A stretch of DNA of 64,000 bases from Artocarpus heterophyllus (taxonomy: Eukaryota > Streptophyta > Magnoliopsida > Rosales > Moraceae). The stretch is from the NCBI GenBank assembly GCA_025403435.1, contig CM046353.1, positions 22,998,714 through 23,062,713 on the forward strand, written 5' to 3'. Position numbers and translations under genes: made by a program. Below the pieces are notes generated by a model. The model did not search any database. It saw only the letters and a program-made list of their open reading frames with translations, and was not told the DNA's origin. Shown in pieces: positions 1 to 26,337 of the stretch; within the stretch, counting starts at the first letter, position 1; the number at the start of each line of letters is the position of its first letter.

Positions 1-532
1 CATTAATATTTTATTAGATTTGTTAATAAATTAAAAACTTTTTTCTCTGCCTTTTCAAACATAAATTTCAACTTTATTCCATACTTAGATCAAAAGTTAA
101 ATGCACATCCAAACACTAATTCGGATAACAATTCAAATCCCAATTCAAATTACACTAACTCAAATCAAATCACTAATTCGAATTCATTTACCAAACGAAC
201 CCAAAGATTTTCTCTTAAAAGAAAGGAAAGTAGGCGAGCAGAGATAGAGAGAACCGCCTAAGAAACTTCACTTGGGGAATTTTTTCTCTAACCTTATGTT
301 TGGCAAAAAAGGTTCCCATTATTTTTTCAGTTATAAATAATGTAAAGCTCTCACATGCTACAGTAACAATAAAAAACTTGTTATAGTATAAAGCTCTCAC
401 ATGTTATAATAAAAGTGATTCGAATCAATTGTTTGTATCACTCTTTCAAACACCCTATAAATATAGATTAATTAAATTTTGACATTCGTTAAAAATAAAA
501 AAATAAAAAATGAAAAGGAGACCTTCTTCATT
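1..532. other. AT-rich upstream flank of the GAPCp gene, no gene seen
   Basis: This stretch is AT-rich, with many CAAAT/ATTCAAAT-like words in the first 200 bases ending near an ACCAAACGAACCC string. A similar composition occurs near 35040-35200, so it may be the end of a small non-autonomous transposon. No target-site duplication or matching partner end was identified. Open frames here are short and have no recognisable domain. Confidence 0.5.
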
Positions 533-575
533 CTGGCACGTGCCAGGTCCCAAGAGGCGCGTATACAATATATAG
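533..575 (+). promoter_or_regulatory. Putative GAPCp promoter: palindromic G-box plus TATA-like element
   Basis: A perfect 14-bp palindrome, CTGGCACGTGCCAG (533-546), contains the CACGTG G-box core bound by plant bZIP and bHLH factors. A TATATA string follows at 569-574. The GAPCp start codon is about 200 bp further on, after a purine-rich AGAAGAAGGACAAGAACAAG leader that looks like a 5' UTR. A second TATA-like run lies near 614-622. The promoter role is inferred from position and motifs; no transcription start can be seen. Confidence 0.45.
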
Positions 576-776
576 CAATAGGAATTTTTTTTTGCCCTTT
601 CGTCAAAATGTACCCAATATATAATACCAATAATAATTTGAATAAAATCTCCTGGGGTTTGTCCTGGGCTTCGTTTAATATTAGAGGTCATTTCTCAAAA
701 TCCCTCATAATAAACAGGGTTGTTGAGTAAAGGAGAAGAAGGACAAGAACAAGAGAAAGCTTTTTGTTAGTCAACA

Positions 777-15355
<14,579 letters not shown>

Positions 15356-16900
15356 ATGTCAAAATAGCTATTATTTTTTACTTTTTTAAGCGTTTGCTAT
15401 GCGTTTGCCTTGCGAGTAGTCATACAGTTGGTAGGGTATCAGGTTTTATTTTATTTTATTTTATTTTTGTCAAAGGACTTCTATTGATATGCGAGTTGAA
15501 ACATCGCATGATGCAACTTGAAAATAATGAAAAAAAATTCTGAGATAATTCTGAGATGTATGGTATTTTGACAATGCATCGTTTCAAACCTTTATCATCA
15601 TCATATTTTAGTAAATAGGCTTTTCTTATTCCAGTTAATGGCGTGGAGTTGCGGATAATGAAAAAATGTCCGGATTTTCTCCGCAAATATGAATTACGGT
15701 GAATATGGGCCAAAACATTTTTTTAATCCCAATTTTTCCAACTAACCATAATGTCTCGATGCTGGGTTCCTCGCATGCATTTTTTTTTTTCCTTCTCGCA
15801 CCTGAAGGTAATGACACTTTTTTTGAGAGTGGACCGATCGCCATCGTGGTTGCTGGCCAAAACAACCATTCATATAATAACCATTCAAACTATACTCAGA
15901 CTCAAAATACAGCCATTTAAACAATAACTATTCAAACCATAATCAGACTCCCAAAAAAAAAAAAAAAACACTAGACCCAGAAATTCAGATATACTAGACT
16001 CATAAATTTAGAAATTCAGGTCCGAACTGAAATCAAAACCAAATAACATACACCAACGGGGAATTGAGGGGCGTCGGTTGTGTTTAGGAGCGGGATGGGT
16101 TGCGATTTGTGGTGGGTTAATCTTAGAGCAAAGGCAGGTGATATGGAGCTAGGGTCGTTAATCGTAGTTTTGTCATTGTCATTGACGTTAATGGGAAATT
16201 GAGGGTTTGAGAGAGAGAAAAGAAGAAGATGGTGATGGGAGACAAAGAAAGAGACGACCCCGCGCGGGGGGGGGGGGGTGTGTGTGTGTGGGGGGTGGGT
16301 GTGTTGTTTATGTTCTAGTGAGTTGGTGGAGGGCATGAATTTGGGGTTGTCAAGATGTGGTGATGGTTTTTTTTTTTTTTTAAATTTTTTTTATGTTTAT
16401 AGTTTAATTTTTGTTTCTTGAATGGTCTTTTTAGTTTAATTTTTGTTAAAAATATAATAAAAATTGTATTTTACTAAAACACCCTTGATATTCAATCACG
16501 TGATTGAAAAATAGGAGAAAATTGACTAATGTTAGTTAATTCAATCCTTTTGCACCGTTTGTTTTGGAGTTCTAGGTCATTTCAGCTCAAGAAAAGAATA
16601 AGGACCATCAAGTTTAGCTCAACTAGACTGTCCACTTGGTTAGTATTTTTGACACATCTAGCTTGTGCAAGATGGCTTGTATTGGATAAGAAGAGAGCAC
16701 AATTATGACGTGCTTTGAAAGTACGGCCGTAGCTTTCTTGTAGTCATTACAAGTGCCAAAGCCAACTTCTCAATAATTGCTTACCTTGTTTTTGTGTTGT
16801 ACAGATTGTGGCTTTTAAAAACACGGGCTTCTAAATAGACTCCTCTTATCTGACAAGTGTTGAGCTGATTGCCGTCTTGGATACTATAAGGTAAAGATAT
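15356..16900. other. GAPCp 3' UTR and intergenic DNA
   Basis: The region after the GAPCp stop is T-rich and should hold the 3' UTR; no single polyadenylation site can be fixed. A repeated AACCATTCA-type stretch (15860-15940) ends in a poly-A run. Apart from the G-rich tract listed separately, I see no gene. A proline-rich minus-strand frame at 16016-16336 is a by-product of the G/GT tract. Confidence 0.6.
16261..16310. repeat. Poly-G and GT-rich tract
   Basis: A run of 13 G preceded by CGCGC is followed by (TG)n and further G runs (GGGGGGTGGG). It is exceptional in otherwise AT-rich DNA. Several G runs of three or more lie close together, so a G-quadruplex is possible. The exact G count may be unreliable because homopolymers are error-prone. 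Confidence 0.8.
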
Positions 16901-16929
16901 AGTGGCTTCACCCTCGACTACATTCGACA

Positions 16930-18730
16930 TCCCTGACTACATTTGACATGATTGGAGGGGTCATCAGGTACTTTTTCAAGTCCACAAAGGCTTGCTTGCA
17001 CTTGTTGCTTTACTCAAACTTCTTGTTTCCTTTAAACAGCTAAAAGAATGAAAGGCACTTGTTGGAGGATATCGGCAATGAATTGGCTCAATGTAGTCAA
17101 TTGTCTTGAAGCTTCAATATATCTCGTTTCCTTCATGGAGAAGGCATGCTTAAGATCATCTTGATCTGATCTGGGTTGGCCTCAATCCCCTACGGGTGAC
17201 TAGGTACCTAAAGAACATTCCACTTGCCATGCCGAACGATCACTTATTCGAATTCAGCTTCATATTATACTTCCTCTGGGCTTGGAGAGACTTTAACAGC
17301 ATATCATCGATATAAACTTCTATATTCTTCCCAGTCTGCTCCTCGAACATGAGGTTACCGAGTTTCTAGTAAATGGCTTCAACATTCTTTAGGCTAAAGG
17401 GCATGATGTTGATGCAAAAGATACCATACTCTGCGATAAAGGCAGTCATCTCTTGTACATCTGGGCAAAGGAGCTGATTATAACCTAGAATGCATCCAAA
17501 AACTTCAAAGCTGATGGCTTGTGGTTTCATCGACCAATCTGTCTATATGCGGAAGTGGGTAACTATCTTTTGATCAAGCTTTATTTAAGTCCATGAAGTT
17601 GATGCACATCCTCCATTTACCCTTTTTTTTTATACGAAGACTACGTTTGTGAGCCAATCTAGGAACTAGACCGGTTAAGCTTCAAGTAATCGTTAGACCT
17701 CTGGGCCAATCCCTTGCATGTCTTCATGCTGACTAGGCAAAACAATCTCTGTTCTCTTTAAGAAAATCGACTATATCGACTGATGTTTTGATCCAACTAT
17801 GAGCCAATGCTTATAGTTCCTTTTCTCATCAAGGTTAATCTAGAGCTTATTTAGTTGCTCCATGAGGGGCTCCTTTTTCTCATGCCAGCTTGACGTGCTC
17901 GTCTATAATTGCTATAATATAGCCTCGCTCTTTTACTTAAGCGCTATCAAATAGCAACTTCTAATGGCCTCTTGGCTTCCCTTGATTTCTCGAATCCCTT
18001 GCTTAGTCAGGAACTGAATTCTCTGGTGATATGTAGATAGGACAGCTTTCATTGCATGAATTTAGGGTCTGCCAACGATGATGTTGTAACCAAAGGGATA
18101 ATCCATGATGAGAAAATTCATCATCTTGTTTCTCTCGTGATAAATTTTGAGAGCTTAATTTTCCCAATTGCTGAAGTTGTTTTGTCGTTGAAGTTGACTG
18201 AGGTGGTGTTTCTCTTCTCAACGTCTTTTACGTTGATATCTATTTTCTTTAATGTCAACGGAAGAGTATGTCTGCTAAACTCCCGTTCCCGAGCAAAAAT
18301 CTACTAATTTCATAGTTTGCAACGTTTAAGATGATTACCAAGGCACTGTCATGTAGTCTATCCATCCCAGAAGCTTTAGTGCTGTGGAATGTAATCAAGT
18401 GGTTGTTCAAATCAGCATCATGAGCTAAGCTTGTAGTGGAGATTGATGAGCTTTAATTCGGTTTGTAGTGTCCCTACTAAAAATTGATCCTCCACAACTT
18501 GCCCTGATGGTCTTCCTTGCTAGTGGTGGTGATGGTGTCTTTTCTAGGATCCGAATATTTCTCTAATCGCTCTGCTTACGACCAAGTCCATACATGCAGC
18601 GATCCTTCTTAGAGAGGTACTACCTTAAGTATCCTTTTTTGAGTAACTCAACAATCTCTGTGCTTAATGCCTTAAAGTGGATCATTAAGTGTTTAGTATC
18701 TTGATGGAATTCGTAGTATTTTAACTTATC
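16930..18730 (-). pseudogene. Degraded Ty3-gypsy gag-pol remnant
   Basis: Minus-strand reading shows scattered Ty3-gypsy motifs in the correct order, all interrupted by stops and shifts. A gag C-terminal segment YYEFHQDTKHLMIHFKALS with ELLKKGYLR lies at 18620-18720. A pre-protease segment DYPFGYNIIVGRP near 18100-18060 is followed by a stop and ALSTYH-like residues. RT fragments include FEEQTGKNIEVYIDDML with the Y-x-D-D active-site motif at about 17299-17345. No LTR pair was recognised. The solo LTR at 18897 lies just upstream of its 5' end. Confidence 0.75.
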
Positions 18731-18790
18731 TCTAGATTGTGTTGGGGCTATCTTTCTTAGCCAACGAATGTTGTTTCACGCGAAGAAAGA

Positions 18791-18817
18791 AAAATAAATA
18801 AATAAATAAATAAATAA
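18791..18817. repeat. (AAAT)n microsatellite
   Basis: About six to seven tandem AAAT units. Confidence 0.9.
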
Positions 18818-18896
18818 TTCAATCAGCTCTTGGAGCTAATTCTCGTGGGGTGATTTTTAATTAAAAAAACTTTGGATTTGCATTCGCGTAGGATGC

Positions 18897-20908
18897 TGTT
18901 GGAAACAAAGTGCGCAGCGGAATTTTAAAATTTTTTCATCAGAGTATTTTCCAAAACACAAGTTTGACATGTTATATGTATAAATTAAACAGATCTTACT
19001 AACCTCAGTGTGCCGAAGAACCTCCGCGACCTGTGTAGAGAAGTAACGTTCCAGAAGAGCCTCAACCAACTGGTCTTCTTTGCTATTCTCTATCCACAAC
19101 CGGAGTGAGTGTGGGCTCACACGTACAGCTCTTCCACCGGTGACTCTCCTTCCAACCAATAGAGAGAACCCAAAGCTAGTGTTCGTGATTTGTGAACAAA
19201 AGCTCTCAGGGAGTTTTCAGATGCTCACTAGAAGAGTATCACTCTTAATCTCTCAAATTGATCTTAGTAAATCATTAGACTCACTCCCTTTTTTATACCT
19301 ATTGGTCCTTGGGGTCAGTCCATATCAGATTAGGTCTCAAAAATCGAAACAGAATCAAGTTCGGATCAATATCTGATAAGATACGTGTGAAAAACGCGTA
19401 ATCTTAACTGTCGCGGTCGGCATGCCAAACTGTGTGATAGGCAGGCCGAACTTTCTGATAGGCAGGCCGAACTGCCGAGAAAAAATCTCCGCGAATCTTT
19501 TATTTTCCACCCGAGATTCTAAAGGATAAAGTCTCAGTTTTGATTCAAATAGCCCAATAGAAAAGATATCTGATCAAAACAAACTTTATCAAGATAATCT
19601 CTAAGAAAATAAATCAATTCACAATAATTCTACAAGTTTATCTTGTTCTAATTGTCCAAAATTAAAACAACCGATAAACAGACAAGAATTATCCGAACGC
19701 CATAATTCAACAAGTTCATCTTGAACTAATTTCTTACATAATTAATTCAACCGATAAACAGACATGAATTATTTGATTCTTATAAATTTTAAACCAATCT
19801 GATAAATCCGACATAAGTCACCAATTATTGGAAAAGCACGCCGTGTCGTTACAGGATTTTGTGAGCTAGCAAAGGGGACCAAAATGGACCTATAAAGTTC
19901 AAGCTCATGATAATTATGAAACCCAATATCCCAGATATACATTTCACAATTATCAACTCCAACGCTACTCCACTAAAAGCTTGGAGCTGCACTCTCGAAC
20001 TTTATAGAATTACGAAGCTCGTGTAGCTAAGTCTCCATGACATATCATAGTGTATCGCATCCCCATATGATCATCCATAATCGGCTTAAGGACAAGTTCT
20101 GTCTTACCTTCCCGATTATCTTTATCTTACGTTCCATTGTCTCACCATTAGAAAACTTACCATCCAAAGATAGTATACCATTCGGTTACACCTATGTATC
20201 CAAATGGTCGAGCGCTCCAGTTTTCCAATTACAGGACAACGCATATAAGAGGATATCATTACTCCTAAAGAGGAGCTATGGATTCCATATCTATGAATAA
20301 CAAGTCTACGCTACCAAGAGTCATGCCTCCAACGTACCGGCATGCATGCCACTATAGAGATGTGGGAGTCACCCATTGGTACATCAAAAGACACAAATCG
20401 AGACAACGGGCCCATTATTCATCTCAGGATTAAGATACAATACAAATTATTGTCTAAAGTGAATCGATTTGCCAAGACAGAATTATTAATCCAAATCAAT
20501 TCACTTTATGTCCCGATCCAACACATCGTCACCTATGACAACGCGCCAATGTTTCTATTCACGGAGTCCAACTCCGATGGCCAAGACAAACCATCTCCCA
20601 AAAGGGATATAGACAACATAACAATCTTTACATGAATAAAGCGCCCAACTTTATTCCCTCGATTGCGGATCATATATTTTAGACCATCACCTTAAGAGTC
20701 GTGTCTACCGCATAATCATCCCATCATATGCCCAACTCTTAAGATTTAGACTGACAGTCTCAGACTACTGTTTGCTTATCATACATTCAACAAATATGAA
20801 CGTAAAGAGGACAATATTTGGTATATATAAATGAATAAATTCTTTATTGATAAAAATGTCTCCAAAAACGTATTACATTTTTACTCCTTAGAGCATACAT
20901 GTCTAACA
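18897..20908. mobile_element. Solo LTR of the B/C copia family
   Basis: This 2,012-bp LTR starts TGTTGGAAAC and ends TCTAACA. It is flanked by a perfect 5-bp target duplication GATGC (18892-18896 and 20909-20913). It is homologous along its length to the LTRs at 36036-37980 and 56715-58750, which adjoin copia internal sequences. With no internal region and a matching duplication, it is a solo LTR formed by recombination between the two LTRs of one insertion. Confidence 0.92.
19417..19480 (+). repeat. GC-rich 21-bp tandem module in the solo LTR (3 units)
   Basis: Three tandem units of about 21 bp resemble TCGGCAGGCCGAACT plus about 6-7 variable bases. The tract ends GCCGAGAAAAAATCT. It is a GC-rich island in an AT-rich LTR, and the same module recurs at 36551, 44785 (reverse), 57234 and 63684 (reverse). 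Confidence 0.8.
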
Positions 20909-20913
20909 GATGC

Positions 20914-22023
20914 AACCAAAGGGGAAAAAATAATTAAATAAAAAATATGTAAAAATAAATAAATAAAATATAATAAAAAAATTATTTGAATAGTAAAAAA
21001 AATTAACTATATAAACCCTCCCCCCTCTTGCTTTCTTTCAACTGTTGAGTCTTTGACTCAGCAGTATCCTTTTGGGAGTAGATGCTATTAGGGTACTCCT
21101 CCGACCCTACATAAAATAATAAAATAATCCTAAATTAGTGTAGAGAGTTTAGTGAGACATAGAGATCTTATATACATAGTATTCTACTGTGGATTTTTGC
21201 TTTATATCTACTGCCCAACAGAGGCGCTCTATTGATCGTAAAGCTGAAAATTAAAGGTCTCTAACGGGGGTAGAGAATCTCTATTGTGCAATAGAGTAAT
21301 TTAATTTTATGTATTATTTTCGTTTATAACTTGGTAAACTTTGTTTGATCAAACTTTAATTAAAACACTCAAAATGTTATGTCTTGTTAATTTTTCAAGT
21401 TTGAACTTCAAAATGCTTAAAGCACTAGTATATAAGGTGCCTCATTGATATTTCTTACATAGTGAACTTCATCATATAAAACTGGTAAATAAAACAATAA
21501 AATTTTCTAACTTACTAAACTTTTTAAACCTTTATGTTATTAAAACATCAATTATTAAGATTAAAACCATTTTTTTTCATAATCTTGTTTAATTAAATTT
21601 TTAAATAATCACTATTGCCTAGCAAAGACACTTGACTAGTGGGAGAGCTGAAAATTAACTCTATACTAGATGTAGAGAATTTCTAATATTCGGTTAAGTA
21701 ATTTAATTTTATGTGATTTTTATTTTTATAACTTGTTAAACTCTTTTAGATCCAAAATTTAATAAAAACACCTGAAATCTTTAAGGTAAGAAATCATGTT
21801 GATCTTTTCTCCAAAAAGAAATGGAGTTATGTTGATCTCTACTCTTTGGTAGAACATCTCTAGTTAGCAGTAAAGTAAATGTGCATCTCTACTGCTATGT
21901 GGAGCTTTTCTACTGTCCTTTTAGTTTTTTTGTAATATTTGATGTTCTAAAATATAAAATCAAATATGCATTAAGAATAAAAGTTTAATTACGTTGACAA
22001 ACTATAACACAATGTTTGTAATA
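20914..22023. other. AT-rich intergenic DNA with a diverged direct repeat
   Basis: No gene is seen. Two stretches, about 21189-21370 and about 21607-21790, are alike in the same orientation. Both hold GCTGAAAATTAA, then GTAGAGAAT, then AGTAATTTAATTTTATGT, then AACTTG-TAAACT, then AAAACAC. This suggests an old tandem duplication of roughly 400 bp period. Confidence 0.55.
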
Positions 22024-22032
22024 AAAAATTAA

Positions 22033-22881
22033 GGGTTAATTGCAAAAAATCTCCTGAATTATAGCCTTTGTAATACTTTGTTTCATGAAATTCAAAACGT
22101 AACATTTATTTCCCTTGAAATATAAACTATTAACAAAAATAGTCCTTCGGTTAGAATTTTAACAAAAAATTGACAAATGATTATAAAATTAGCGGTATTT
22201 TGGTAATTCTGGTTACAAAAATAACCATAAAAATTAAAACTATAATAAAAATAATCTTTATTAATGATTAAAAAAATCAGTTAACAACATTATACTATTG
22301 GAATCCTTCCTTTTAATATACTAAAATTTTCTTTAAAATTTTATTAACTTTTTTTCACATCCAAAAAGTATTTTGAAATTTTAAAAGTTATATATATTAG
22401 TGAAATAAAACAGAATACAACGTAAATATATTCAATATAACAAAAACTATAACACAAAATATATTCAAATATAAAATTTCTTTCATGTTTTTGAAGTTTT
22501 TATTGATATTTATACCTTTTAAAATTTCAAGATACTTTTTGACCGTAAAAAGAAGTTATTAAAATTTTAAATAAAATTTCTATATACCGAAAAAAAGATA
22601 GATTCAGATAGTAGTATATTTTTGATTGATTCTTTTTCTATTCTTAATCATTAACAAAGACTTTTTTTATTATAGTTTTATTTTTTTTTGTCTTTTTTTT
22701 AAATTGGATTACTAAAATACCCATAATTTTAAATTTGTTTGCTAATTTGCCGTTAAAATTCTAACAAAATGGCCATTTTTATTAACGGTGCATACTTCAA
22801 AGGCAACAGATGTAATGTTTTAAAGTTCAAGGGTAAAGGTTACAAAGGCTATAGTTTAGGTGGAATTTTTGTGATTAATTC
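22033..22881. mobile_element. MULE-type MITE with long inverted repeats
   Basis: The 849-bp element starts GGGTTAATTGCAAAAAATC, and its other end reads GAATTAATCACAAAAATTC in reverse complement. Homology between the ends extends inward for roughly 250 bp or more. A perfect 9-bp duplication AAAAATTAA flanks it (22024-22032 and 22882-22890), the length expected for Mutator-like elements. There is no coding capacity. The last part encodes only a spurious short frame (22769-22954). Confidence 0.85.
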
Positions 22882-22890
22882 AAAAATTAA

Positions 22891-25800
22891 AGCTCATTGT
22901 GAAATGAGTGCATTCTTTTTAGCCTTTTTTTGCTTTTTGACTTGGGTCATGTAGGCATTCGCTGTGCTTGCTTCTGATAGTGTTATTGACTAAATCCACA
23001 AATATGACATCCATATCAACGCAATAGTAATAGGCCTAGTTCACCTTAACCTATTGGTACGAGCTTTTCTCTTCCTTCCAATCTCCACCATAATAGACCA
23101 TGATTATTGTGTGAGATATTCCCCAAAAATAACAATTAAAATTATGTTAATTAACAAGAGAGATAATATAAATGAGTATAGATTAAAAATAGGAATACAT
23201 CATTGAAAAAATAAAATTTGCACCAAAACCCAAAAGTAATCACACAAAAAGCTCTATTAAGCTCTACCATGTTTTCATAACAAATCTCTATTGCTATTTG
23301 AGCCTTATTATTGCTTTCACAATAGAGATGATAAATTTTTTTTTAAAAAAAAAGAATAGAACATGAAAAAAAAATATAATTAATCAAGTATTCTATTACA
23401 TCTTTCATAGTGGAATCCTACTACCTTTATAAGCTTTACTTTTGTTTTTAAAGTAGAATCTCTACTTTTCTTTTTCACAGTGTATATATATTGTGCATCA
23501 ATTTCCTCTATTAGAAACAGAACTCTATTATTTTGTATCTTTACTATACAGTAGTGATCTTTATTGCGAGCTGTAGAGATCACAACATCATCTTCAACCT
23601 CTGATTTTAGCTTTTAAAAACATAAATTTGATTTCCAAAATACAAAAATTGCTCAGTTTCTTTGAAATAAAGTACAAAAAATGGAAAAAAAAAAAAAAAA
23701 AAAAAAGAGAGCACAGAACAACTATGTTTCAAACAAAAATTAAAGCAAAAAACTATATTAATTAAGAAATTATATACCGTCAAATTTCTAGCTTCAATAT
23801 TTTGATTGAAATGTAAATATCCTTGAGACAAATAAAGTAGACAGAATTTAATGAGATTTCACAACGAAATTGATCAAAAACCAAAAAAAATTCGAAGTAT
23901 ATACCTCCCCCCATGTTAAATGCTGCATTTAGTTTTCCATTTTACCCTTTTTTTTGCTTTTTTTTGTTTTTAGTATTTATTATTTAGGAGAACGGTAGTT
24001 TTGAACACCTATATCAAATTCATCAAACCAAGGTTATGGAGAAAAAGTTTTTAAGTTTTAAAAGTATGAAACTAAAGTTTCTTGGTTTTAGAGGTATATA
24101 ACTAAATCACCTAGATTAAATACGGTATTTTTATCATGCAAACAAAAAATTAACAGAGTTAAGTTCAGAGGTGTCAATGTGATTAATTTTAGTCTAAAAT
24201 GTGTCTCTATAATTTGAATAAAATGCATAAGTGTTAATGTAATTTATCCTTCTTCTTTTTTTTTCAGGAAACCGAGGATTTTTATGTTATGGTGTCTAAT
24301 GAGAATTCTATTCTATCTAACGGAATTCATATTCCTTAATTTTAGCCTTATGTTATAATATTATTTTCTTGGTTTAAGTTATAGGTTTTTAGCACTATTA
24401 CCCCTTAACTGATCGCACATTAGCAATTTAGCCTTTCAACTTTAAATTTTAGTAAGTTACATCTAGAATTTACAAATTTTAACAAATAACATTGATTTAA
24501 ACAATACTAGTTTTTTTAATTGAAACTAATATGTGATTTTCACGTAGGCCATTAACTAAGAGTATTAAAATTCTTTTTGGTAATTGTTAGCCCAATTTTA
24601 TACATGTAACTTAATTAGTTTAGAATTCTCTTTTTGATAAAAGCATATTTAAAGATATTAATAAAAAAAACTATAATTAAATGTATAGGAATGACCATTC
24701 ATATCATTAATCAACTCTTCGTGTGCAAGCTACATGTCAATTTTAGTAAAAGAAAAATAATATAATTATCATTAGGGGTTCTTTGCTACGAATTTGTAAG
24801 TTCAGATATACTTGCTAAAATTAAAAGTCTAAAAGTCAATTACTAATGCGTAAGAAGTTTACGGAATAACAATATAAGATATCTTTTTTTTTAATATTAT
24901 TTCAGTTTAACGACAATATCATATAAAGTTACTTTGAAAAAATATATATACATTGTACTTAACTCCTTGCATTTTGTTAATTTTTTTTTAAACATCTTTG
25001 TATTTTATTTACTCAAGTAAAGCTTGGTTGAATACAAAACTAATAACATTCTGCGCATATTTCTAAGCATTAAATTTAGTTACGTAATTGAACCTAATGC
25101 AAAAATAATTTTATAATTTTGATAGAAGTTGGTTCAACCTTGAGAGTTTTTTTTAAGTTATTTTCATTTTTCAGCCCTAAAGATTAGTGTCTGTCTCACC
25201 TTGAGCCTCCACACTAAAAAATGTAACACTTTACACCTATAAAATCTCGTTACAAAAATAACCCTTTTGTTACTGAACATTAAACACTCAGACTGCTCGA
25301 GTCAAGTGAGATTCACCTGACTGTTTAATGAAAGGTAAAGAGGATATAATAAAACACCATAAAATTGAAAATTTTGAAAATAAAAAATAGATACCACCTC
25401 CTTCCTCACTTCCTCGTTGCGTATCCCTCCTGTAAATATTGAAAGTTACATCGTTATGTAAGTTTTTATTAAACCCAACCAAACCATGAGCCTCGTTTGA
25501 AAGTAAAATAACAAACAAAAAATTGTCGTGATGTAAAAACTTCACCAAACCATGAACCTCGTATGGAAAGTAAAATGACAAACAAAAAATTTGTTGTGAT
25601 GCATGCTCATTTCTTATCAAGGACAAAGATTCAAAAGAACCGAGTAACTGAAAAGTCTCCTGCCCGAATTGCATTAAAAAAGACGAGTAGGCGTTATGGC
25701 ATTAATAGATATCCTTCCGAACTCATACACTTCTATGGGCTGGACTGGAAGACGCATGCCAGCCCCTTGGAGGAGGGAGAGAACTACAGATTTGAAATAA

Positions 25801-26337
25801 CGAAAAAAGGAATTTAACTAACGCCGCCAGGTAACAAAAAATCACAAGAAGATGAACTCGATGATGTGTGATGCCCACTGTAAAGGGCAATAACAAAGAC
25901 GCTGTCATTGACATGCATACCCGTTTCTTTTTTATGTTACAAATACAAGCAAAGCAGACAAGAAGAGTCTGATAGTACAATTGCCCAAAGAGGAACCTCT
26001 AACCTAGAGTTGTACCATACCAAGCAAGAAAAACATGATCGTTCTTACGACTACAGAAAGATACAAAATTGTGAAAACTTGCGCCTACGTTGCGACCATG
26101 ATTTTCCCTCGACCGAAAGGAACAAATATAAAAGATTGAAAAATCAAAGGAGCTAACAGTTTTTTTTTTAATGTGTCGGACACCTTTACAAAAGCTTGAT
26201 TATACCTTTGTTGGTGAAATTGCGCAATTCAGGACCACACAGCAATCTCCTGTCTCTGATCTTGCACAGCAATACTTATTTGCTAATTGCAATTTCCTGG
26301 ATATTAAATGAGGAAAAGCAATTCGCGATCAATATTT
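22891..26337. other. AT-rich intergenic DNA between MITE and NUP1
   Basis: Short homopolymers and low-complexity A/T dominate. Stretches at about 24000-24250 and 24370-24660 have a wording like the ends of MULE-type MITEs, but no target duplications were found. The part next to 26338 should hold the NUP1 3' UTR. I see no further gene. A short 66-bp-period duplication is listed separately. Confidence 0.55.
25479..25606. repeat. Two-copy tandem repeat, period 66 bp
   Basis: CCAAACCATGAGCCTCG at 25479 and CCAAACCATGAACCTCG at 25545 start two adjacent copies. Both continue AAAGTAAAATnACAAACAAA and end TGTNGTGATG. Divergence is modest, about one change in ten bases by eye. Confidence 0.8.

Noticed and set aside
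16016..16336. Minus-strand proline/histidine-rich 106-codon frame
   Set aside because: It is produced by the G/GT tract read in reverse (runs of P, H and T). No recognisable protein.
20037..20635. Frames inside the solo LTR, and the like in the other LTRs (57877-58086)
   Set aside because: They lie within homologous non-coding LTR sequence in which stops interrupt the frame in the other copies.
21046..21064. Short hairpin TGAGTC-TTT-GACTCA
   Set aside because: A single 6-bp-arm inverted repeat is expected by chance in 64 kb. No adjoining promoter or terminator context.
25288..25817. Frames on both strands near the tandem duplication
   Set aside because: They arise from the duplicated unit and AT-rich DNA. 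No homology or splice support.
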